NCBI GenBank assembly: GCA_039815055.1
Contig: JBCCAA010000032.1
Location: 1 to 36,566, forward strand
Reading direction: 5' to 3'
DNA length: 36,566 nt
Source: UBA5336 sp039815055
Lineage (GTDB): Bacteria > Pseudomonadota > Alphaproteobacteria > Caulobacterales > Hyphomonadaceae
The number at the start of each line of letters is the position of its first letter. Position 1 is the first letter of the stretch. The notes beneath the pieces were generated by a model. It was given only the letters and a program-made list of their open reading frames with translations. It ran no database searches and was not told the DNA's origin. Positions 31,511 through 36,566 of the stretch are shown here, in pieces. The translations under genes and the position numbers were made by a program.

Positions 31511-32543
31511 CGCAAAAGTCGGCCAGATCGGCCAGGGCTTCGGTGTATTTGCTTTTCGGAAGACCATTGAGAGCCTGTTTGGCAAGCCCTGCATAGGCTT
31601 CGGCTTCTGCCACGGTCGCCTCTGCTGCGCCGGTCGCTCGGATCAAGTGGATGGCATGGGTGAGATCGCTATCGTTTTGCTTGTCTGGCTGAAGCGCGCG
31701 GTCCCAGAAGATCTTGTCTTCGTCAGAGCCGCGGCGCCGTGCGATTACCACGGGCATGGTGACTTTGCCTTCGCGGAAATCATCACCCACCGATTTTCCA
31801 ATCACCGAGGTCGTGCCGCCATAGTCGAGCACATCGTCTACGATCTGGAAGGCCATGCCGAGATTCTTGCCGTAGGCGGCCAGGGCTGCGGATGCCGCCT
31901 CACTGCCGCCTGACAAGGCGCCAGCGCGCGCTGCGGCTTCGAACAGGGCGGCCGTCTTTGCCTCGATAATAGCGAGGTATTCTTCCGTTGGCAGGTCCAA
32001 TCGGCCCTGGGCAGAAAGCTGGCGAACTTCGCCTTCCGTAATCACCGTGGACGCGTTGGACAGGATATCGAGGATGTCGATGTTGCCGGTCTCGACCATC
32101 AGAGTGAAGGCGCGGGCGAACAGGAAATCACCGACCAGGATCGACCCGGAATTGCCCCATATGTGTTTCGCGGAGGCTCTGCCGCGACGCAGGTCACTAT
32201 CATCGATCACGTCGTCATGGAGCAGGGTGGCGGTGTGAATATATTCCACGGCGGCTGCCAGGGCGTAGCTGCCCTCCGTCACGCCGCCAGCGACATGGGC
32301 GGCCGCAAGCGTAACAATCGGACGAAGCCGTTTGCCGCCTGCGCCAATAATATGATTGGTCATATCCGGGATCATCTCGATCGGGCTGACCGCTCGAGAC
32401 GCGAGAAGGGCTTCAACCTTGGCGAGGTCATCGGCCAAAATCGTCTGAAGCGTATCCACCGGTGAACGCGAACTTACCATCTGGCTGGTTTTTGTCATAC
32501 TGGACACGTCGAAGCTCACGTCTGTTTTATTCTGCTCTAGCAC
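31494..32543 (-). CDS. ispB: Polyprenyl diphosphate synthase (octaprenyl/decaprenyl type)
   Basis: A 349-residue trans-prenyltransferase. The first aspartate-rich motif is in LLHDDVIDDSDLRRGR and the second in FQIVDDVLDYGG; GGKRLRP precedes them, and GDDFREGKVTMPV is also present. It builds long-chain polyprenyl diphosphates, most likely the ubiquinone side chain; a contribution to sugar-carrier lipids is possible, as the HAD-UbiA product in this window would also need a polyprenyl phosphate. The longest start is GTG 32543; ATG 32498 and ATG 32480 are alternatives and none has a clear ribosome binding site. It diverges from the DUF2007 gene at 32617. Confidence 0.92.
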   Translation of the reverse strand: MLEQNKTDVSFDVSSMTKTSQMVSSRSPVDTLQTILADDLAKVEALLASRAVSPIEMIPDMTNHIIGAGGKRLRPIVTLAAAHVAGGVTEGSYALAAAVEYIHTATLLHDDVIDDSDLRRGRASAKHIWGNSGSILVGDFLFARAFTLMVETGNIDILDILSNASTVITEGEVRQLSAQGRLDLPTEEYLAIIEAKTAALFEAAARAGALSGGSEAASAALAAYGKNLGMAFQIVDDVLDYGGTTSVIGKSVGDDFREGKVTMPVVIARRRGSDEDKIFWDRALQPDKQNDSDLTHAIHLIRATGAAEATVAEAEAYAGLAKQALNGLPKSKYTEALADLADFCVSRLH

Positions 32544-32616
32544 TAAAGATAGGTTGAACTACCCTGCAAACCGAACGTGGCGAGGAGCCGCAGTCCTATT
32601 TGGAGAGTTTTAGCGG

Positions 32617-32823
32617 ATGGAAGAGGTTTTCAGAACCAACGATTTGGTGAAGTTGAGCTTTGTGCAGCATCTTTTGGACGATGCGGGCGTGGAGTACTTC
32701 ATCGCCGACCAGCATATGAGCGCTGTCGAGGGCAATATCGGTGCCTTCCCGCGGCGTATTCTGGTGCGTGAGGACCTGACCGTGCGGGCAAAATTTGTTC
32801 TGCGAGAGGTGGAACCGGGGTGA
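32617..32823 (+). CDS. DUF2007 family small protein
   Basis: A 68-residue protein matching the DUF2007 (putative signal-transducing protein) pattern: an N-terminal strand EEVFRTND, helix VQHLLDDAGVEYFIAD, QHMSAVEGNIGAFPRRILV and a final helix. The fold is like an ACT/PII-type alpha-beta domain. In alphaproteobacteria it commonly sits between a divergent polyprenyl synthase and the tRNA1(Val) methyltransferase, as here, where its TGA overlaps the methyltransferase GTG by 4 bases. Molecular function unknown. Confidence 0.88.
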   Translation: MEEVFRTNDLVKLSFVQHLLDDAGVEYFIADQHMSAVEGNIGAFPRRILVREDLTVRAKFVLREVEPG

Positions 32824-33554
32824 GCGAGGTCACCGAAGACGCGTTTTTCGGCGGAAAAGTCACCGTGTTTCAGCCCAAGACCGGGTTTCGCGCGGGTACC
32901 GACAGCTTGCTTTTGGCGGCCGCACTCGACCATACAATGCAAGGTGAAGCGCTGGATCTGGGCTGCGGGGCAGGTGGGGCCTTGTTGCCGGTGTCATACC
33001 GCGTGCCAGGCATCGCGATAACGGGGCTCGAGCGAGATTCGGCCATGGCCGCGCTGGCCCGGCGTGGTGTTGATGCAAATGGTGTCCAAGACCGGGTCAC
33101 AATTGTTGACGGCGATGCGGGTGATCTTCCAGCCGATTGGGAGAACCGGTTTCATTTGGTGTTTTCCAACCCGCCCTTCTTTGAGGCCGGCGCAATCCAA
33201 CCGCCGGGTGAAGGCAAGGCGGCCGCTTATCTAGAGAGCCTCAACCTGAAGAACTGGATAGGTGCCATGCTGTTTGCCCTGAAACCAAAGGGCACGCTGG
33301 TGATGATCCACCGGGCAGCGGATCTGGCGCGGATTCTCTCGCCGCTGGAGCGGCGGGCCGGCGAAATCACGGTCATGCCGGTGCGCAGCTTTCCAGGCGA
33401 CGATGCGAAACGGGTCATCATTCGCGCACGAAAGGGGCTGCGTCCTGGGCCTTTGCGCCTGTTGACGGGCATCGACCTGTACGAATCGCGCGGCGGAGCG
33501 CGAAGCGATCTGATGACGCGCGTGGCGGGTGAGGGTGCCGGTTTGGAATGGTGA
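32820..33554 (+). CDS. trmN6: tRNA1(Val) adenine-37 N6-methyltransferase
   Basis: A 244-residue SAM-dependent methyltransferase. Motif I is LDLGCGAGGA, the acidic ribose-binding residue is in TGLERDS, and the N6-adenine catalytic motif is NPPFF, preceded by FHLVFSN. The N-terminal QPKTGFRAGTDSLLLAAAL is typical of the YfiC/TrmN6 family, which methylates A37 of tRNA1(Val). Translation is coupled to DUF2007 through the GTGA overlap. Alternatives in the same superfamily (rRNA or protein methyltransferases) are less likely. Confidence 0.88.
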   Translation: MSEVTEDAFFGGKVTVFQPKTGFRAGTDSLLLAAALDHTMQGEALDLGCGAGGALLPVSYRVPGIAITGLERDSAMAALARRGVDANGVQDRVTIVDGDAGDLPADWENRFHLVFSNPPFFEAGAIQPPGEGKAAAYLESLNLKNWIGAMLFALKPKGTLVMIHRAADLARILSPLERRAGEITVMPVRSFPGDDAKRVIIRARKGLRPGPLRLLTGIDLYESRGGARSDLMTRVAGEGAGLEW

Positions 33555-33654
33555 CTATTCAATCAAATCGGCCGATCTAATCTTAAAATGAGTGCATGTT
33601 CACACTATATTTTGGGCGAGGTCGGGGCATCGGTCTCGTACAGGAGAAAGACCC

Positions 33655-33786
33655 ATGTTGTTCGCAGCGTTATTGTCCATCGGAGCAGGTGTTGGCCTGG
33701 CCGTTGGTGCGCTGTCGCATCCGGCGGTGTATTCAATGATCATGGGGTCGGTTCGCGGTTCGGCTGATCATGATGGTCGCGCCTGA
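33655..33786 (+). CDS. Small single-helix membrane peptide
   Basis: A 43-residue frame whose product has a membrane helix of about 20 residues (LFAALLSIGAGVGLAVGAL) and a short charged tail rich in Ser, Asp, Gly and Arg. A good ribosome binding site, AGGAGAAAG at 33642-33650, lies about 4-8 bases before ATG 33655; an AT-rich TATATT stretch lies upstream. In related genomes I recall a gene for an S49 family peptidase between the methyltransferase and glyQ; here only this peptide occupies the space. No family recognised. Confidence 0.5.
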   Translation: MLFAALLSIGAGVGLAVGALSHPAVYSMIMGSVRGSADHDGRA

Positions 33787-33849
33787 GCCCAACTTGCAGA
33801 AATCGGCCGGTCCGGTTAGGCGAATAGAACGAACCATCGGACTGTTTTT

Positions 33850-34743
33850 ATGCCTGCCAAGAAACCACCTGCATCCTTCCAGGACCTCATCCTGACACTT
33901 CAGTCTTACTGGGCTCAAAAGGGCTGCGCTATTCTGCAGCCCTACGATATGGAGGTCGGCGCTGGCACGTTGCATCCAGCGACAGTCTTGCGCGCGCTAG
34001 GCCCCAAGCCTTGGTCGGCGGCGTATGTTCAGCCGTCGCGGCGCCCCGCAGATGCGCGATATGGTGAAAACCCCAACCGGCTTGGCCATTATTACCAGTA
34101 CCAGGTCATCCTGAAGCCGAACCCGCCAGATCTTCAGGACCTTTATCTCGGCTCGCTCAAGGCGATTGGCATTGATGAAACCGTCCACGACATCCGCTTT
34201 GTAGAGGATGATTGGGAAAACCCAACGGTGGGGGCATGGGGTCTGGGCTGGGAGGTTTGGTGCGACGGTATGGAGGTCAGCCAATACACGTACTTCCAGC
34301 AGGTTGGTGGGCTGGATGTGCATCCGGTATCGGGCGAGTTGACCTACGGTCTGGAGCGCCTTGCGATGTATGTGTTCGGCGTCGACAACGTGTACGACCT
34401 GCCGTTCAACGATCCTAAATCCGCCACGCCGCTGAGCTATGGCGATGTGTTCCTGCAGAACGAGGTTGAGCAGAGCCATTTCAACTTTACCCATGCTGAT
34501 GTCGATATGCTGACGCGCTGGTTCGCCGATTGCGAAAATCAGTCGAACACGTTGCGCGACGCGGGCTATCCGTTGCCGGCCTATGATTACGCGCTGAAGG
34601 CCAGCCACACCTTCAATCTGATCGATGCCCGAGGTGCCATCAGCCCGACCGAACGCCAGGCCTATATTGCAAGAGTGCGAGATCTGGCCCGAGGTGCAGC
34701 GGAGCTATATGCCAGGCAGGAAGAGGAGAGGGCGACAGCATGA
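33850..34743 (+). CDS. glyQ: Glycyl-tRNA synthetase alpha subunit
   Basis: A 297-residue protein nearly identical in pattern to bacterial GlyQ: FQDLILTLQSYWAQKGC, LQPYDMEVGAGT, AYVQPSRRP, LGHYYQYQVILKP, DDWENPTVGAWGLGWEVW and TYFQQVGG. It forms the alpha2beta2 glycyl-tRNA synthetase with GlyS, encoded downstream at 35200. The stop overlaps the CDGSH gene's ATG by 4 bases, so glyQ, the CDGSH gene and perhaps glyS share a transcript. Confidence 0.97.
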   Translation: MPAKKPPASFQDLILTLQSYWAQKGCAILQPYDMEVGAGTLHPATVLRALGPKPWSAAYVQPSRRPADARYGENPNRLGHYYQYQVILKPNPPDLQDLYLGSLKAIGIDETVHDIRFVEDDWENPTVGAWGLGWEVWCDGMEVSQYTYFQQVGGLDVHPVSGELTYGLERLAMYVFGVDNVYDLPFNDPKSATPLSYGDVFLQNEVEQSHFNFTHADVDMLTRWFADCENQSNTLRDAGYPLPAYDYALKASHTFNLIDARGAISPTERQAYIARVRDLARGAAELYARQEEERATA

Positions 34744-34982
34744 CCGACAAACCCCAAATCGCCGGCAAGGAGCCGATCCCCGTCGAGGTGGAAGAGGGCA
34801 AGATGTACTGGTGGTGCACCTGCGGGAAATCGGGGCGCCAACCGTTCTGCGACGGCTCCCACAAGGACACCGACTTTGCGCCCGAAGGCTGGGAAGCGCC
34901 CAAGACCGGAACCGTATTCTTCTGCGCCTGCAAACACACTGGTAAGACGCCGCTTTGTGATGGCAGTCACAACGGTCTTTGA
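34740..34982 (+). CDS. Dual CDGSH iron-sulfur domain protein
   Basis: An 80-residue protein with two CDGSH motifs: CTCGKSGRQPFCDGSH and CACKHTGKTPLCDGSH. Each has the C-x-C-x2-[ST]-x3-P-x-C-D-G-S-H pattern with three cysteines and one histidine binding a [2Fe-2S] cluster, as in mitoNEET/Miner2-type proteins. The protein is probably a cytoplasmic redox or iron-sulfur sensor. It lies between glyQ and glyS with a 4-base overlap to glyQ. Why an iron-sulfur protein is placed in the glycyl-tRNA synthetase operon is unclear. Confidence 0.93.
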   Translation: MTDKPQIAGKEPIPVEVEEGKMYWWCTCGKSGRQPFCDGSHKDTDFAPEGWEAPKTGTVFFCACKHTGKTPLCDGSHNGL

Positions 34983-35010
34983 GCAGAACGCCCCCTCCGC
35001 CGTTCGGGCA

Positions 35011-35099
35011 CCTCCCCCGAGAGGCGGGGGAGGATGGCGCCGCACCTATATCTCGACACTCTTCCCCCGCATGCGGGGGAAGTGGCCCGCGAATGCGGG
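35011..35099. repeat. REP-like cluster of GC-rich palindromes
   Basis: Three hairpins lie in the 217-base gap between the CDGSH gene and glyS. The first has arms CCTCCCCCG (35011-35019) and CGGGGGAGG (35025-35033). The second is a perfect 22-base palindrome at 35061-35082 with arms CTTCCCCCGCA and TGCGGGGGAAG. The third pairs CCCGC (35086-35090) with GCGGG (35095-35099). Such elements occur in many copies between genes in alphaproteobacteria and may stabilise or end transcripts. Confidence 0.75.
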
Positions 35100-35199
35100 T
35101 CGAAGAGGGTAATTTTGCCCAAGGCCGAAAAGCGCCATTTGCTTTTTCCGGGGCGCGGGTTATCCCCGGCCCCTGATTAGACGGCCTGAACGACACCCT

Positions 35200-36566
35200 A
35201 TGCCCCAACTCTTGCTTGAACTTTTCAGCGAAGAAATTCCTGCGCGCATGCAGGCGCGTGCGGAAGCCGACCTTCTGAAAGCACTGACCGGCAAACTCAG
35301 TGACGCGGGTTTGTCTGTCGGTGAAGCCAAAGCCTGGTCTGGGCCGCGCCGCCTTGGCGTTTGCATTGAAGACGTCGCGGCGCACTCAGGCGACGTACGT
35401 GAAGAGCGCAAGGGCCCCAAGGTGGGCGCGCCGGAAAAGGCGGTGGAGGGCTTTATGCGCGGGGCAGGGCTTGCCTCCATTGATGAGGCCGAAGTGCGAT
35501 CCGATCCCAAAAAGGGCGACTTCTACGTTGCCGTGATCGAAACGCCGGGCCGGTCTGCCAAAGACATCATCGCCGAGGCGGTGCCAGACATCATCCGCAG
35601 CTTTCATTGGCCGAAGTCCATGCGGACCGGCCCCAACGCCAAAAGCCACGGTGACATGCGCTGGGTGCGCCCGCTCCAGCGTATTCTCTGCGTGCTGGGC
35701 GGGAAGACAGTGGCGTTTGACGTCGATGGCCTGAAATCAAGCAATCAGACCGAGGGCCACCGGGTGCATGGGCGCGGGCCGCATAAAGTGGCTGACTTCG
35801 CCGATTATTCGGCTCAACTGGAAGGCGAGGGGCATGTGTTCCTCACCCGCGCTGCGCGCCGCGCCTTGATCGAGGCGCAGGCTGAAAAGCTTTGTGAAGA
35901 CAATTGCCTGAAGCTGCGCGCGGACCCCGGTCTCTTGGAAGAAGTGGTGGGGCTGGCCGAATATCCCGTCACCCTGCTGGGCGATATGGACCCGGCCTTT
36001 CTGGAGCTGCCGCCCGAAGTGATCCAGCTGTCCATGCGCACCCATCAGAAATATTTCGCGGTGGAAGATGCCAAGACCGGCGCGCTGGCCCCGCATTTCA
36101 TCGTGGTGGCCAATCTGGACCCCGCCGATGGCGGCGCGGCGATCAAGGCGGGCAACGCGAGAGTGCTGTCAGCCCGGCTCGATGATGCACGCTTCTTCTG
36201 GGACAATGACCAGAAAGTGGGGCTGGAGGCCATGGCGCCGAAGCTCGACAAGATCGCGTTCAAGGAAGAGCTGGGCTCGATTGGTGACAAAGTGGAGCGC
36301 GTGGCCGCCCTGGCGCGGGAACTGGCCCCGAAAGTGGGTGCCGACGCGGATCTGGCAGAGACAGCCGCGCGCCTGGCCAAGGCCGATCTGGTGTCGGAAA
36401 TGGTCTATGAATTTCCAGAGCTTCAGGGCGTTATGGGCCGGTATTATGCGCTGGAGGCGGGGGAAGACGCCGCCGTAGCCAACGCCATTTCAGACCATTA
36501 CAAGCCCCAGGGCCCATCAGATGCGGTGCCCACCGCGCCGGTCAGCATTGCTGTTGCCCTCGCCGA
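35200..36566 (+). CDS. glyS: Glycyl-tRNA synthetase beta subunit (3' truncated by window edge)
   Basis: 455 full codons are visible from ATG 35200 with no stop; the family is about 690-700 residues, so roughly two thirds is present. GlyS signatures: LLLELFSEEIPARM at the start, GPRRLGV, FHWPKSMRTG, MRWVRPLQRIL, EVIQLSMRTHQKYFAV and ARLDDARFFWDND. The beta subunit carries tRNA-binding and editing-type domains and pairs with GlyQ from 33850. No strong ribosome binding site is seen before the ATG, so it may depend on readthrough from the upstream gene. Confidence 0.96.
   Translation, partial: MPQLLLELFSEEIPARMQARAEADLLKALTGKLSDAGLSVGEAKAWSGPRRLGVCIEDVAAHSGDVREERKGPKVGAPEKAVEGFMRGAGLASIDEAEVRSDPKKGDFYVAVIETPGRSAKDIIAEAVPDIIRSFHWPKSMRTGPNAKSHGDMRWVRPLQRILCVLGGKTVAFDVDGLKSSNQTEGHRVHGRGPHKVADFADYSAQLEGEGHVFLTRAARRALIEAQAEKLCEDNCLKLRADPGLLEEVVGLAEYPVTLLGDMDPAFLELPPEVIQLSMRTHQKYFAVEDAKTGALAPHFIVVANLDPADGGAAIKAGNARVLSARLDDARFFWDNDQKVGLEAMAPKLDKIAFKEELGSIGDKVERVAALARELAPKVGADADLAETAARLAKADLVSEMVYEFPELQGVMGRYYALEAGEDAAVANAISDHYKPQGPSDAVPTAPVSIAVALA

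Noticed and set aside
34705..35385. 226-codon minus-strand open frame across the glyQ-glyS gap
   Set aside because: It runs antisense through the CDGSH gene, the palindromes and the start of glyS; the translated product is Arg/Pro-rich with no motif.

Overview
The window looks like the chromosome of an alphaproteobacterium, most plausibly from the Maricaulales/Hyphomonadales/Caulobacterales side. The reasons are moderately high GC in most of the window, a TipF-like degenerate EAL protein, an alphaproteobacterial-type ETF:ubiquinone oxidoreductase and uracil-DNA glycosylase, and the series polyprenyl synthase, DUF2007, tRNA1(Val) methyltransferase, glyQ, glyS. No rRNA, tRNA, CRISPR array, transposase or integrase was recognised. 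Genes are dense; every gap between called genes is under 300 bases.

Bases 1-10000 form an envelope-glycan locus. A truncated extracytoplasmic protein is followed by a tightly coupled + strand set: an SDR epimerase, an FAD oxidoreductase, a GtrA protein and a VTT/TVP38 membrane protein. Next come a large minus-strand multi-spanning membrane protein and a divergent + strand lipoprotein. Both, like the truncated first protein, end in the same roughly 90-residue domain with a D-x-G-x-[DE]-W-G-Q-W-[IM]-A signature. A minus-strand set follows that resembles the mycobacterial decaprenylphosphoryl-arabinose pathway: a HAD-UbiA fusion (PRPP:polyprenyl-phosphate transferase type), a DprE1-like oxidase and a DprE2-like reductase. 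Together with GtrA and a GT-C-like membrane protein this suggests a lipid-linked pentofuranose (arabinose-type) decoration system. cysD and a cysN-cysC fusion, which make PAPS, lie just upstream on the same strand.

Bases 12900-16700 are accessory: a nucleotidyltransferase-fold protein of unknown role, a GmrSD-type DUF262/DUF1524 protein facing it, and a lipoprotein with a metallo-beta-lactamase-like fold that has lost its metal ligands. The TipF-like membrane EAL protein follows.

Bases 18000-25700 hold galE, and further on galK-galT (Leloir pathway), around two sugar-nucleotide/glycosyltransferase genes of the TIGR04282/TIGR04283 type, a small lipoprotein, a family-4-like uracil-DNA glycosylase and ETF-QO.

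Bases 25900-36566 are more housekeeping in character: two tandem paralogous TPR envelope proteins, ispE, a WecA-like polyprenyl-phosphate sugar-1-phosphate transferase, a convergent polyprenyl diphosphate synthase, DUF2007, trmN6, a small membrane peptide, glyQ, a dual-CDGSH iron-sulfur protein, a cluster of REP-like palindromes and the 5' part of glyS, which runs off the window. Isoprenoid and polyprenyl-carrier functions recur across the window (ispE, polyprenyl synthase, WecA-like, HAD-UbiA, GtrA), consistent with a strong investment in lipid-linked sugar chemistry.
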